Shown here: piece by piece, positions 37,494 through 47,427 of the stretch
How positions within the stretch are numbered: the stretch's first letter is position 1
How the letters are laid out: the number at the start of each line of letters is the position of its first letter
Assembly (NCBI GenBank): GCA_025210345.1
Contig: JAOARX010000027.1
Coordinates: forward strand, 124,001 to 188,000
Length of the DNA: 64,000 nt
From: Pelagimonas sp.
Lineage (GTDB): Bacteria > Pseudomonadota > Alphaproteobacteria > Rhodobacterales > Rhodobacteraceae
Reading direction: 5' to 3'
Made by a program: the position numbers and the translations under genes
Notes under the pieces: generated by a model
Seen by the model: only the letters and a program-made list of their open reading frames with translations
Database searches by the model: none
What the model was told of the DNA's origin: nothing

Positions 37494-38708
37494 ATGTCTA
37501 AGATCAAGGTAGAAAACCCGATTGTCGAAATGGACGGCGATGAAATGACCCGCATCATGTGGCAGTTCATCAAGGACAAGCTAATCCTGCCCTATCTGGA
37601 TGTCGATTTGCTGTATTACGATCTTGGCATCGAAGAACGCGACCGGACCGAAGATCAGATCACGATCGATGCTGCCGAAAAAACCAAAGAAGTGGGTGTT
37701 GCGGTCAAATGTGCCACCATCACCCCGGACGAACAACGCGTCGAAGAGTTCGGCCTGAAACAGATGTGGCGCAGCCCCAATGGCACGATCCGCAACATTC
37801 TGGGGGGCGTGGTGTTTCGACAGCCGATCATCTGCAAAAACGTGCCACGGCTTGTGCCGGGCTGGACCTCTCCGATTGTGGTCGGACGCCATGCCTTTGG
37901 AGATCAGTACAAAGCAACGGATTTTCACTTTCCCTCTGCCGGCAAGCTGACCATGAAATGGGAGGGCGCAAACGGCGAGATCATCGAACGCGACGTCTAT
38001 GATGCCCCGGACGCGGGTGTCTATATGGGCATGTATAATCAGGATGAAAGCATACGTGATTTCGCCCGTGCCTCGCTGAACTACGGTCTGAACATCGGAT
38101 GGCCCGTGTATCTGTCCACCAAGAACACGATCCTAAAGGCCTATGACGGGCGCTTTAAAGACCTGTTCCAAGAGATCTTTGAAACCGAATTCGCGGAAAA
38201 ATTCAAAGAGGCAGGGATCTGGTACGAACACCGGCTGATTGACGACATGGTCGCTTGTGCCTTGAAATGGAATGGGGAATTCGTTTGGGCCTGCAAGAAC
38301 TATGATGGGGACGTACAGTCAGATACGGTCGCACAGGGTTTTGGTAGCCTTGGCATGATGGCATCGCAATTGATGACGCCGGACGGCAAGATCGTGGAAT
38401 CCGAAGCGGCACATGGCACCGTGACCCGCCACTATCGCCAACACCAGGCGGGTGAAGCCACCTCAACCAATTCGATTGCGTCGATCTATGCGTGGACAGG
38501 CGCGCTCAAACACCGGGCCAAGCTGGATGCCAACGACAAGCTGCAAGAATTCGCCGAGACACTTGAGCGGGTGATCATTGAAACGGTTGAAAGCGGCCAT
38601 ATGACCAAAGATCTGGCGCTGTTGGTCGGGCCGGATCAAAGCTGGCTAACCACGATGGGGTTCCTTGAAAAGATCGATGAAAACCTGAACAGCGCCTTGT
38701 CCGGCTAA
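37494..38708 (+). CDS. icd: NADP-dependent isocitrate dehydrogenase
   Basis: A 404-residue isocitrate dehydrogenase of the eukaryote-like homodimeric NADP type, which oxidatively decarboxylates isocitrate to 2-oxoglutarate in the TCA cycle. The start [18 protein letters not shown], the substrate-site segment [13 protein letters not shown] and the metal-binding DDMVA are typical. The gene is monocistronic, as usual, and normal in length. Confidence 0.96.
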   Translation: MSKIKVENPIVEMDGDEMTRIMWQFIKDKLILPYLDVDLLYYDLGIEERDRTEDQITIDAAEKTKEVGVAVKCATITPDEQRVEEFGLKQMWRSPNGTIRNILGGVVFRQPIICKNVPRLVPGWTSPIVVGRHAFGDQYKATDFHFPSAGKLTMKWEGANGEIIERDVYDAPDAGVYMGMYNQDESIRDFARASLNYGLNIGWPVYLSTKNTILKAYDGRFKDLFQEIFETEFAEKFKEAGIWYEHRLIDDMVACALKWNGEFVWACKNYDGDVQSDTVAQGFGSLGMMASQLMTPDGKIVESEAAHGTVTRHYRQHQAGEATSTNSIASIYAWTGALKHRAKLDANDKLQEFAETLERVIIETVESGHMTKDLALLVGPDQSWLTTMGFLEKIDENLNSALSG

Positions 38709-38741
38709 GACATGCGGCGGCGTGTGCGCAATCAGACGCCC

Positions 38742-39611
38742 CTAACCAATCCCGACAAACCGATCCGGCAGTTCAGTACGGTGGTCCAGCTTCAGAGCCC
38801 GCGTCTTGACGATGTTAAACTTTTCGTTGCGCGTGGGTTTGATCGACAACGTATCGAACGCGTGTTTTTCTGAGACCTCCCAGGGTTCGGTTCGCTTTCC
38901 CATGAAGGTCTCATAAAATTTGGTGGCATCTTCATCTGCGGCTCGCCACCCTGCCCCTGGCCCGCCCGGCGCATCCTGCGCCGCGACCTGCATGCGCACC
39001 TGGGTTGCGTCTTTTAACGCCTGTTTGTTGGCGTATTTGAGATGCGCCAGGAACAATCCACGTGGCATCGCAAAGGGAAAGCTGTTCAGGCGTTTGGGGG
39101 CGACGCGGACACCGTGCAATTGAAATCCGATCGGCCGTCGCGACGCGACCGCCTTGGAATAATGACCGGAAAAAGCCATGTGCCGCCGTTGTGTCAGAAC
39201 CGGGCCCTCTGTCATCGGGCGGTCAAAGGGCATTTCAACCAGATCAAACCCTAGCGCCGTCAGAACCGGGTTTTCGGCATTCGCATAAATCGCGGCGGCC
39301 AAGGACGGGTAATAAAGCGGGTCGTGGCAAATCAGTTCATCCGCATCGCAGCGGATCACCCAGTCATAGATCTGCGACAGACCGCTGTGAAACCCATCCA
39401 GCATGGCGGCGCGTTTGCGATCGAAGTTGTCAAACCCGTCACGGGGGATGGTGATCACCGTTGCCCGGGGACAGATCTGGGCAATCAGGGGGTCCGCCCC
39501 ATGCGCAACAATATAAAGGTTCTCAGCCCCCAGCTGATGCCCATGATGCGCATACCAACGTGACAGGGCCCAATGATCACGATGAACCATCGTCAACGCG
39601 CAAATCTTCAT
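38742..39611 (-). CDS. Glycosyltransferase family 2-type protein
   Basis: A 289-residue predicted glycosyltransferase of the GT-A fold. It begins with MKICALTMVHRDHWALSRWY and carries the metal-binding acidic motif in VIRCDADELI. This type is frequent in roseobacters and may decorate surface polysaccharide. Neither donor nor acceptor is known. It is convergent with icd, with 33 bases between the stops, and divergent from the RTX gene, which leaves a possible, unproven link to surface products. Confidence 0.78.
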   Translation of the reverse strand: MKICALTMVHRDHWALSRWYAHHGHQLGAENLYIVAHGADPLIAQICPRATVITIPRDGFDNFDRKRAAMLDGFHSGLSQIYDWVIRCDADELICHDPLYYPSLAAAIYANAENPVLTALGFDLVEMPFDRPMTEGPVLTQRRHMAFSGHYSKAVASRRPIGFQLHGVRVAPKRLNSFPFAMPRGLFLAHLKYANKQALKDATQVRMQVAAQDAPGGPGAGWRAADEDATKFYETFMGKRTEPWEVSEKHAFDTLSIKPTRNEKFNIVKTRALKLDHRTELPDRFVGIG

Positions 39612-39847
39612 GGCATGCCTCTCTGGCCAAACAAACCCACCTGATCCCAGTGGCTATGACACGCGCCGCGGAGTGGATCAACTTGGGAGCCTGCCCCAAG
39701 CGTCTGATGGTTGAATTTGAAACAATCCCGTCGTTTTCCAGCAACTGTTTCCACTGACTAATTGTTGCCAATTTTCTTTCTTTTTTTACCCACAATCCGC
39801 TAAACTGGCACAATAGAAATTATTTATTGCGTGTTTCTGGGGGCAAA

Positions 39848-42721
39848 ATGTCAGTTATTCTAGTAAGCCTTTTAACCGGCGCGGGCCTGATCGGGGCCAG
39901 TTTCGTAGGAGATTCAGCCGACGACACGGTCTTTGGCTCGGACGCGGATGATGACATCCAGGGCCAAGGCGGCCGTGACCTTTTGCTTGGCGCCGAGGGC
40001 GACGATCTTTTGAACGGGGGCACGGGCCACGACACCCTTGATGGCGGATCGGGCAACGATGAGCTGTTCGGGGAAACAGGGTCCGATTGGCTTAAAGGTG
40101 GTCTCGGGCTGGATTTTCTTGATGGTGGCGCGGGCCACGACCAGCTGGAGGGCGATGAAGGACACGATACGCTGTTGGGTCAGGCGGGTCACGATCTGCT
40201 GTTGGGCGGCGAAGGCGACGACCAGCTGAACGGCATGATCGGCAATGACACGCTTGACGGTGGCGGCGGCAACGACAGCCTGAGCGGTGACAACGGATAC
40301 GACCTTCTCAAGGGCGGGCTTGGCCAAGACACGCTGCACGGTGGCGGGCATGACGATACGCTGGCCGGCAATGAGGACGACGATTCGCTATACGGTGGTG
40401 GCGGGGACGATGTTCTGCTTGGAGGCGAAGGCGACGATGCCCTGAACGGCATGGCCGGCCATGACACGCTGGATGGGGGCGCAGGCGACGATCAGTTGCG
40501 CGGCAGCGCGGGGGACGACCTGCTGAAAGGCGGGCTTGGCCTTGACGCGCTGAACGGCGGTCTGGGCGATGATACGCTTGAAGGGAACGAAGATGCCGAC
40601 ACTTTGCTGGGGGGCGACGGGAATGACCTGTTGCTGGGGGGCGAAGGCGACGATGTTCTGACCGGCATGGCGGACAATGACACATTGGATGGTGGCGGAG
40701 GTCACGATCAGCTCATGGGCGGTCTGGGAGAGGACCTGCTGAAAGGCGGAACCGGGCATGACCTGCTTGTCGGTGGAAAGGGCAGTGATACCCTGAACGG
40801 CAACGAAGACGATGACACCCTGAACGCGGGCGCTGGAAACGACCTTTTGCTGGGCGGAGAAGGCAATGACCTGCTGCGCGGCAATGCCGATGCGGATACG
40901 CTGGACGGCGGCAGCGGCCAGGATCTGTTGGATGGGGGCGTGGGCGACGATCTCCTGAAAGGTGGCACCGGTGCGGATACGCTTGAGGGCAAAAGCGGAA
41001 ATGATGCGCTGTTTGGCGATGAAGGGGATGACACATTGCTTGGCGCAACCGGCAATGACACCCTGTCCGGCGGTGCCGGGCTTGACCTGCTCGATGGCGG
41101 CGCGGGTGACGATCTATTGCAAGACAACGGTGGCGACACCCTGCTTGGGGGCGCTGGCAATGATCTGATCGAAGGCGTGGCCTTTTCTGCCCCCTTGTCG
41201 CAAAGCCAGCCGAACAGCCTGCTGCGCGGCGGAGCCGGGAACGATACGCTGGTGGGTCAAGTGAATGCGGATCTGTTCGGCGGAACCGGGGATGACATTC
41301 TTCGGGCTGAATTCGGGGTTGGTGTCACGCTGAACGGCGGTGAGGGCAACGATACGCTGCACGGCAGCTTTTTCGACAACCACATGTCCGGGGACGCCGG
41401 GGATGATGTGCTGTTTGTCGGTGGATCGGACACGCTGTCCGGGCTGCGCCTTGCCAGCGGCGGCACTGGAAACGACCTGATCACCGCCACCTTTGGGGGA
41501 TCAGATCTGGACCTGAGCGGGGATGAGGGCAACGATACACTTCGCGGCGGTCTGGCCTCGGACACCCTGCACGGCGGTGCGGGGAATGATCTGTTGCAGG
41601 CCACCGTGGGCGCTGACCTGATGACCGGTGGTGACGGTCAGGACAATTTCATCCTCAGCCTCGAAAACGCCGATGGAGGGCCCCGTCCGGGCAGCGATGT
41701 GATCACCGATTTCGACCGCACCCAGGACACCATCGTGGTGGTTCACCCCGATGATACCCCCATGACCTTCTCGGATCTGACCTATGCCGAAGGGCCCTTG
41801 GGGATCACGATCCACTCAGGGGATGTTCTGCTGGCGACCGTGACCTCGGGCGCAACCTTGCACGAAGTGCAATCGGGCGTGGCGTTTGTTTCACAAAGCG
41901 CGCTGCAAGCCTTTGTTGACGCCGGCGGCATCGGCCCACTGCCCCATGGCACCGACGGGGACGATACGCTAATTGGCACAGATCAGGCCGAATTGCTGGA
42001 TGGGAATGCGGGCGACGATCTGATGATTGCCGGGGATGATACCGAAAGCGGTGGGCGCGACGAGACCGGATTGGCCATTGGCGCAGACCTGCTGCGCGGG
42101 GGCGAAGGTGTTGACACCCTCGTTGGGGGTCTGCGTCACCATGCGCTTCTGGGCGGCGCGGGTGACGACCTGATCATCGGGGGCGATGGCGGCGCGCAGG
42201 AACTGAATGGGGGCGACGGCGATGATACGATCATTGGCGGGACTGCTGACTCCATTCAAATCACCCCCTTCTTCAGCCTCCCCTCTGAAATCTGGGGCGG
42301 TGAAGGCGATGACCTGCTGATCGACGGCGATGGAAACTATGCGCTGGATGGCGGCATGGGGGCGGATACCATCGTTGCCGATGATTTTACCCGCATCACC
42401 GGGTTTGACCGCGACGAAGATCAGCTGGTTTTCGTGCTGGAAGGTGTGGCCCCGGCGGAGGTCGACATTTCGATCCAATCGCACCCCAACTACTATCGCA
42501 TGACGCTGTTGGGTTGGGATCTTGTGGTGACTTTGCGCGCCGCGGATACGACCGTGCTAGGCCGTGCGGTTCTGCCCGGCCAGGGGGCCCAGTGGGGGCC
42601 TAGTGCGGTTGCCAGCTATGATGCCCCGCCCATGGTCTATGATGCCTGGATTGCGCGGATTGGCTTTATGTCGCCCGAAGAACTGGCCACCGCCGCAGAC
42701 TCGGCTCCGGTCTTTGCCTAA
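39848..42721 (+). CDS. RTX calcium-binding repeat protein with 72-residue super-repeats
   Basis: A 957-residue protein, almost entirely of GGxGxDxLx-type nonapeptides that form a calcium-bound beta-roll. After a short hydrophobic start (MSVILVSLLTGAGLIGASFV), residues 62-421 consist of five blocks of exactly 72 residues (eight nonapeptides each). Less regular RTX blocks follow, and a C-terminal region of about 100 residues carries the likely type I secretion signal. No protease, lipase or adhesin domain is visible. ATG at 39848 is chosen over a TTG at 39827. No type I secretion genes are adjacent. A surface or extracellular structural role is likely. Confidence 0.88.
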   Translation: MSVILVSLLTGAGLIGASFVGDSADDTVFGSDADDDIQGQGGRDLLLGAEGDDLLNGGTGHDTLDGGSGNDELFGETGSDWLKGGLGLDFLDGGAGHDQLEGDEGHDTLLGQAGHDLLLGGEGDDQLNGMIGNDTLDGGGGNDSLSGDNGYDLLKGGLGQDTLHGGGHDDTLAGNEDDDSLYGGGGDDVLLGGEGDDALNGMAGHDTLDGGAGDDQLRGSAGDDLLKGGLGLDALNGGLGDDTLEGNEDADTLLGGDGNDLLLGGEGDDVLTGMADNDTLDGGGGHDQLMGGLGEDLLKGGTGHDLLVGGKGSDTLNGNEDDDTLNAGAGNDLLLGGEGNDLLRGNADADTLDGGSGQDLLDGGVGDDLLKGGTGADTLEGKSGNDALFGDEGDDTLLGATGNDTLSGGAGLDLLDGGAGDDLLQDNGGDTLLGGAGNDLIEGVAFSAPLSQSQPNSLLRGGAGNDTLVGQVNADLFGGTGDDILRAEFGVGVTLNGGEGNDTLHGSFFDNHMSGDAGDDVLFVGGSDTLSGLRLASGGTGNDLITATFGGSDLDLSGDEGNDTLRGGLASDTLHGGAGNDLLQATVGADLMTGGDGQDNFILSLENADGGPRPGSDVITDFDRTQDTIVVVHPDDTPMTFSDLTYAEGPLGITIHSGDVLLATVTSGATLHEVQSGVAFVSQSALQAFVDAGGIGPLPHGTDGDDTLIGTDQAELLDGNAGDDLMIAGDDTESGGRDETGLAIGADLLRGGEGVDTLVGGLRHHALLGGAGDDLIIGGDGGAQELNGGDGDDTIIGGTADSIQITPFFSLPSEIWGGEGDDLLIDGDGNYALDGGMGADTIVADDFTRITGFDRDEDQLVFVLEGVAPAEVDISIQSHPNYYRMTLLGWDLVVTLRAADTTVLGRAVLPGQGAQWGPSAVASYDAPPMVYDAWIARIGFMSPEELATAADSAPVFA
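40031..41110 (+). repeat. Five tandem 216-bp repeats within the RTX gene
   Basis: Units begin at 40031, 40247, 40463, 40679 and 40895, each starting with codons for DTLDGG. Positions within the unit are conserved beyond the nonapeptide pattern: DLLKGGLG or DLLKGGTG at unit residues 19-26, GNED in units 2-4, and LLLGGEGDD or LLLGGEGND near the unit end in units 1-4. Unit 5 diverges at its end. The array looks like duplication of an eight-nonapeptide segment. Confidence 0.8.
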
Positions 42722-42739
42722 GACGTGATGCGTGCGAAA

Positions 42740-42763
42740 AAAGGGCCCCGACCGGGGCCCTTT
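42740..42763. terminator. Terminator hairpin after the RTX gene
   Basis: A 10-bp stem AAAGGGCCCC / GGGGCCCTTT with a GACC loop lies 18 bases after the RTX stop. It is symmetric and could act on both strands, although the T-run is short. Confidence 0.7.
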
Positions 42764-42905
42764 GAGTTTCGCTTACAAGGCTCATTTTGGTTCACCGCCC
42801 GAGATTTATTTTGCCTGCGGCCTTGTCCGCGCTCAGGACCGGCGCACCGATCCCAGGTGGGGGGTGGCCGGGAAATACCCCGGCCTCTCACCGCCACCCA
42901 TCACT

Positions 42906-42930
42906 GAGGGATCCGGTGAAAAGATCCCTC
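42906..42930. other. Hairpin downstream of nrdJ
   Basis: GAGGGATC (42906-42913) pairs with GATCCCTC (42923-42930) around a 9-base loop, 35 bases beyond the nrdJ stop. A second GC hairpin (GGCCGGG at 42866-42872 with CCCGGCC at 42879-42885) follows in the transcript. Neither has a T-run; they may protect or help end the nrdJ message. Confidence 0.45.
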
Positions 42931-42964
42931 ATAAACACCCCCCCGGGGTGAATTTCGCTACCCG

Positions 42965-45900
42965 TCAGCTACAACCAGAGGTTGCGCCACATGTGTTGCA
43001 TTTCATACAGGTGCCATTGCGCACCAGCGTGTAATTGCCGCAATCTCCACAGGCTTCGCCCTCATAGCCCTGCATCTTGGCCTTGACCCGTTCATCCATT
43101 GCAGTCATCGCAACAGTCGAGGTTGACGTGGCCACAGCCGCCGCCGCCGTTTCCGGCACCAGCGTATTCAGAACCGCCACGGGATCGCCTTCGGCTTCAA
43201 CCGTCTGTCCCCCATGAAGCACCACCAACTCCTGCGGCAGGCGTTTGCGCAGATACCCGGTTGAGCTGATCTGCTTCAGGACTTCCAAGGATTTCGACGC
43301 GGCTGTCTCTGACAATTCCTTGACGTTGGCCACGCCTTCTTCGGCGCCTCGGCCCAAATCGTCAAACGCAGGCCCCTGAGGTTTGACATGCGCCAGATCT
43401 GTTCGATCCAGATAAGAAACCGCCAGTTCCCGGAAGATATAATCCAGGATGGATGTCGCATTTTTGATAGAATCGTTGCCCTGTACCATGCCCGCGGGCT
43501 CAAATTTGGTAAAGGTAAAGGCGTCGACGAACTCTTCGAGCGGCACACCGTATTGCAGACCAACCGAGACCGCGATGGCAAAGTTGTTCATCATCGCCCG
43601 GAAACCCGCACCCTCTTTGTGCATGTCGATAAAGATTTCGCCAAGCGCGCCATCTTCGTACTCGCCGGTGCGCAGATAGACCTTGTGACCACCAACGACC
43701 GCCTTTTGCGTATAACCCTTACGCCGTTCGGGCATCTTGGTGCGCTGCGATTTGATCACCTCTTTGATCACCACTTTTTCGACGATCTTCTCGGCCAGAA
43801 CGGCGGCTTTTTCCTGCGGTGTCCCGCTTTCAAACACATCTGCCGCGTCGTCATCGTCTTCGACCAGCGCTGCAGCCAGAGGTTGAGACAGCTTCGATCC
43901 ATCCCGATAGAGCGCGTTGGCCTTGACCCCCATCTGCCAGCTGCGTTCATAGGCGGCCTGACAATCCTCGATGGTTGCGTCGTTGGGCATGTTGATGGTT
44001 TTGGAAATCGCCCCGGAAATGAACGATTGCGCCGCCGCCATCATGTCGATGTGACTGTTCACCGACAGATAGCGTTTGCCTTTCTTGCCGCAGGGATTGG
44101 CACAATCAAACACGCTCAGATGTTCGTCCTTGAGAAAGGGCGCGCCCTCAAGCGTCATGGTGCCACAAACATGGTCATTGGCCGCGTCGATATCGGATTT
44201 GCTAAAGCCCAGGTGTTTCAGCAGGTCAAACGTCGGGTCGTTGAGCTTTTCGGCCGGAATACCCAGTGTCTTGGTGCAGAACTCTTCCCCCAGCGTCCAC
44301 TGGTTGAACACAAAGCGAATGTCAAAGGCGGTGACCAAAGCGGTTTCGATCTTGTCGATCTGGGTCGGGCCAAAGCCGTGGCCGATCAGCGCGGTGTGGT
44401 TGATCCCCGGCGCATTGCCAAGGGACTGATGGCCCACGGCATAGGAAATGATCTCTTCGATTTCCGAGGTGCTATAGCCCAGGGTCGCCAGCGCCAAGGG
44501 CACCGACCGGTTGATGATCTTGAAATACCCGCCCCCCGCAAGCTTTTTGAATTTGACCAGCGCGAAATCCGGCTCAATCCCGGTGGTGTCGCAATCCATC
44601 ACCAGCCCGATGGTGCCGGTGGGTGCAATCACGGTGGTCTGTGCGTTGCGGAACCCGTTGCGTTCACCCAGACGGACCGCTTCATCCCAGCTGGACATGG
44701 CCAGTTCAACCAAGACCGGGTCGGGGCAGTTGGTCAGATCCAGGGGAACGGGCTTTACTGCAAGCTCCGCATAGCCTTCGGTCGCGCCATAGGCGGCGTT
44801 GCGATGATTGCGGATGACGCGCTGCATGTGGTCCTTGTTGCGCTCATACCCTGCAAAGGCCCCCAGTTCACCGGCGATTTCCGCCGAGGTCGCATAGGCC
44901 ACACCGGTCATGATCGCGGTCAAAGCGCCGCACAGCGCGCGGCCCTCAACGCTGTCATAACCGTACCCCATGTTCATCAACAGGCCGCCAATATTGGCAT
45001 AGCCCAAACCCAAGGTGCGGAAATCATAGGACAATTTGGCAATCTCACGCGACGGGAACTGCGCCATGAGAACCGAAATCTCAAGCGTAAGCGTCCACAG
45101 GCGGGTCGCGTGCATATAGCCTTCGGCGTCGAATTTGCCGTCATGCAGGAAGGTCAGCAGGTTCATCGACGCCAGGTTGCAGGCCGTGTCATCCAGGAAC
45201 ATGTATTCGGAACAGGGGTTCGAACCGCGGATCTGCCCATCCTCTGGGCAGGTGTGCCAGGCGTTTACCGTGTCATGGAACTGGATGCCGGGATCGGCAC
45301 AGGCCCAGGCCGCGTGGCCAACCTGTTCCCACAGATCGCGGGCCTTGATGGTCTTGGCGACCCCACCGTCAGTGCGCCGGATCAACTCCCAATCGGCATC
45401 GTCCCTGACCGCCTGCAAAAAGGCATCCGTCACCCGGATCGAGTTGTTCGAATTCTGTCCCGACACCGACGCATAGGCTTCGGAATCCCAATCGGTGTCA
45501 TAGGTTGGGAATTCAATGCTGGCATAGCCCTGACGCGCGTAATCCAACACGCGTTTGATATAGGTTTCCGGGATCATCGCGGATTTCGCCGCACGCACCG
45601 CCGATTTTAGCGCGTCGTTCTTTTTCGTGTCATAGGCATCGGCCTCGGCACCGTCCCAGACGCGGATCGCGTCAAAGATGCCGTTGAGCATCTTTTCATG
45701 CATCTTCGATCCGGCAACGATGCTGGCAACCTTTTGTTCTTCTTTGACTTTCCAGTTGATGAATTCTTCGATGTCCGGATGGTCCGCATCACAGATCACC
45801 ATCTTGGCGGCCCGGCGCGTGGTGCCGCCGGACTTGATCGCACCCGCCGCACGATCTCCGATTTTCAAAAAACCCATCAGGCCGCTTGATTTGCCGCCCC

Positions 45901-46618
45901 CCGACAGGCTTTCGCCCTCGGCCCGGAGGCTGGAAAAGTTGGTGCCGGTGCCGGATCCATATTTGAACAGGCGCGCCTCGCGCACCCAAAGATCCATAAT
46001 CCCACCTTCGTTTACCAGGTCATCGCTGACAGATTGGATAAAGCAGGCGTGGGGCTGGGGATGTTCATAGGCGGATTTGGATTTGACCAGCTTGCCGGTC
46101 TTGTAATCGACATAGTGGTGCCCCTGCCCCGGCCCGTCGATCCCATAGGCCCAATGCAGACCGGTGTTGAACCACTGCGGGCTATTGGGGGCGGCGACCT
46201 GTTTCGCCAACATGTGGCGCATTTCGTCGAAATAGGCCTGTGCGTCTTCCTCGGACGAGAAGTATCCCCCCTTCCAGCCCCAATAGGCCCATGCGCCTGC
46301 CAAACGATCAAACACCTGCTTTGCGCTGTGCTCACCGGTCAGTTCGGCTCGTTTGGATGCGGGCTCAGAGCGCCAGAGGAACTCGGGGACATCTTCTTCG
46401 GGGACCGGCGTCAGCTCTGTGGGTACGCCCGCTTTGCGGAAGTATTTTTGCGCGATCACGTCGCTGGCAACCTGGCTCCAGCTTGCCGGGACTTCGAGAT
46501 TCTCAAGGCTGAATACAATGCTACCGTCCGGATTGCGAATCTCGGAAGAGGTGGTGACGAATTCAATGCCCTGATAAGCGTCCTGCCCTGCCTTGGTATA
46601 TTTTCTTTCGATTTTCAT
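42965..46618 (-). CDS. nrdJ: Vitamin B12-dependent (class II) ribonucleotide reductase
   Basis: A 1217-residue adenosylcobalamin-dependent ribonucleotide reductase that makes deoxyribonucleotides with or without oxygen. Conserved blocks are [47 protein letters not shown] and [20 protein letters not shown]. The C-terminal [20 protein letters not shown] region carries the redox or zinc cysteines. ATG at 46618 follows AGGGG by eight bases; the in-frame extension to 46669 overlaps a possible leader peptide. I looked for a cobalamin riboswitch box upstream and did not find one. The leader is long and contains alternative inverted repeats and a DnaA box. Confidence 0.96.
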   Translation of the reverse strand: MKIERKYTKAGQDAYQGIEFVTTSSEIRNPDGSIVFSLENLEVPASWSQVASDVIAQKYFRKAGVPTELTPVPEEDVPEFLWRSEPASKRAELTGEHSAKQVFDRLAGAWAYWGWKGGYFSSEEDAQAYFDEMRHMLAKQVAAPNSPQWFNTGLHWAYGIDGPGQGHHYVDYKTGKLVKSKSAYEHPQPHACFIQSVSDDLVNEGGIMDLWVREARLFKYGSGTGTNFSSLRAEGESLSGGGKSSGLMGFLKIGDRAAGAIKSGGTTRRAAKMVICDADHPDIEEFINWKVKEEQKVASIVAGSKMHEKMLNGIFDAIRVWDGAEADAYDTKKNDALKSAVRAAKSAMIPETYIKRVLDYARQGYASIEFPTYDTDWDSEAYASVSGQNSNNSIRVTDAFLQAVRDDADWELIRRTDGGVAKTIKARDLWEQVGHAAWACADPGIQFHDTVNAWHTCPEDGQIRGSNPCSEYMFLDDTACNLASMNLLTFLHDGKFDAEGYMHATRLWTLTLEISVLMAQFPSREIAKLSYDFRTLGLGYANIGGLLMNMGYGYDSVEGRALCGALTAIMTGVAYATSAEIAGELGAFAGYERNKDHMQRVIRNHRNAAYGATEGYAELAVKPVPLDLTNCPDPVLVELAMSSWDEAVRLGERNGFRNAQTTVIAPTGTIGLVMDCDTTGIEPDFALVKFKKLAGGGYFKIINRSVPLALATLGYSTSEIEEIISYAVGHQSLGNAPGINHTALIGHGFGPTQIDKIETALVTAFDIRFVFNQWTLGEEFCTKTLGIPAEKLNDPTFDLLKHLGFSKSDIDAANDHVCGTMTLEGAPFLKDEHLSVFDCANPCGKKGKRYLSVNSHIDMMAAAQSFISGAISKTINMPNDATIEDCQAAYERSWQMGVKANALYRDGSKLSQPLAAALVEDDDDAADVFESGTPQEKAAVLAEKIVEKVVIKEVIKSQRTKMPERRKGYTQKAVVGGHKVYLRTGEYEDGALGEIFIDMHKEGAGFRAMMNNFAIAVSVGLQYGVPLEEFVDAFTFTKFEPAGMVQGNDSIKNATSILDYIFRELAVSYLDRTDLAHVKPQGPAFDDLGRGAEEGVANVKELSETAASKSLEVLKQISSTGYLRKRLPQELVVLHGGQTVEAEGDPVAVLNTLVPETAAAAVATSTSTVAMTAMDERVKAKMQGYEGEACGDCGNYTLVRNGTCMKCNTCGATSGCS

Positions 46619-46653
46619 GCCGCTGCCCCTGCGCTGGTATTCTGGTCTGCCAT
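46615..46653 (-). CDS. Possible 12-residue leader peptide overlapping nrdJ
   Basis: ATG at 46653 opens the frame [12 protein letters not shown], whose TGA overlaps the nrdJ ATG in ATGA. The upstream site (AGAAG) is weak and close. If translated it would couple to nrdJ. It may be chance; the overlap geometry is the only support. Confidence 0.3.
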   Translation of the reverse strand: MADQNTSAGAAA

Positions 46654-46813
46654 CTTCTGAGCAAAGCAATACCGGTCACGCAAACGCGTGTTCGTGCCCA
46701 AGTGACCCCCCAGCCCTTGTTTACCGTCCGAATTGTTCCTCTCCTAGAGACAACCACCAGATTTAGTGTGTCGTCCCTTTGGCCCGCACAAATTGGCGGA
46801 TCGAGGGGGGGAT

Positions 46814-46894
46814 GGTCAACGGATTTTTTAACGGTGCATGACCATATTTGGTGTTGACCGCGTTGGGGAACACCATGGCCGGTGGACGGTCAAC
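46814..46894 (-). promoter_or_regulatory. Alternating GTTGACC inverted repeats upstream of nrdJ
   Basis: On the reverse strand GTTGACC (46894-46888), GGTCAAC (46859-46853) and GTTGACC (46820-46814) occur in alternating orientation. The middle copy can pair with either outer copy (8 bp with the first: GTTGACCG / CGGTCAAC). This gives mutually exclusive hairpins if the region is transcribed, or paired operator half-sites if it is not. Confidence 0.4.
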
Positions 46895-46963
46895 GATTCA
46901 TCCCCAAGGCGTTAAGAATTGCCAAATGGGGAGGGCCTTTAAAACTTTAGGGATCCGGCAGAC

Positions 46964-46972
46964 TTATCCACA
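46964..46972 (+). promoter_or_regulatory. Perfect DnaA box upstream of nrdJ
   Basis: TTATCCACA matches the DnaA 9-mer consensus exactly. It is about 350 bases upstream of nrdJ. A CtrA-like site (TTTA-N7-TTAAC, 46997-47012) lies 25 bases away. Ribonucleotide reductase genes are known DnaA targets in E. coli; here the link is positional. Confidence 0.4.
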
Positions 46973-47302
46973 ACCGTTAACGCTTTCGATTTGCCATTTA
47001 CCATAAATTAACCCTCTGAAAAAAATGTGACGGCTCCCCAGATATTGCGGTTTTGTCACGGTCCAGGCCCAAATCCGTGGCAAAAACCAGGAGAATCAGA
47101 TCGGCCAAAGCCCAAATCATGACCATCAGAGGGGGGATCAGAATCGCAATATGTTGGAGTAAGCACGCCGCGCGACGATCAAAAAATGGCCCGACGGACC
47201 CGGCATAATGTGGCCCCTGCGGGATCTGAATCTGTGTCGGGTGATCTTAGATCTCAGTGTGCTTAGACAAGCTGTATCTTAGATCGCGGCGATCCAAGAA
47301 AG

Positions 47303-47379
47303 TGGTCGGGGCGGCGAGATTCGAACTCACGACCTTCTGTACCCAAAACAGACGCGCTACCAGGCTGCGCTACGCCCCG
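47303..47379 (-). tRNA. tRNA-Pro (anticodon UGG)
   Basis: The reverse strand folds as a full cloverleaf of 77 bases: acceptor CGGGGCG / CGCCCCG, D arm GCGC...GCGC, anticodon stem TCTGT / ACAGA with loop TTTGGGT (anticodon TGG), and T arm GTGAG-TTCGAAT-CTCGC. ACCA is encoded at the 3' end. The sequence matches the general tRNA-Pro pattern closely. Confidence 0.96.
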
Positions 47380-47427
47380 AACAGGATTGCGGTTTAACCG
47401 CTGTGCGCGACAAAGGAAAGCCCGATT

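Larger units (their letters stand above)
46619..47302. other. Long region between nrdJ and tRNA-Pro
   Basis: This 680-base region holds no supported protein gene apart from the possible leader peptide at 46615-46653. It contains the inverted repeats and DnaA box listed separately, a hairpin GGTCAC...GTGACC near 46677-46707, and a second with an embedded AGGAG (TTGTCTCT/AGAGGAACAA, near 46736-46756). Near the tRNA end, GATCGC-G-GCGATC (47282-47294) could help end the tRNA transcript. Confidence 0.4.

Noticed and set aside
43388-45610. Very long + strand frame opposite nrdJ
   Set aside because: It is the mirror of nrdJ codon bias in a GC-rich genome; the product has no recognisable domain and no start signal.
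46619-46960. Cobalamin riboswitch upstream of the B12-dependent reductase
   Set aside because: I looked for the conserved B12-box on the reverse strand and did not find it.
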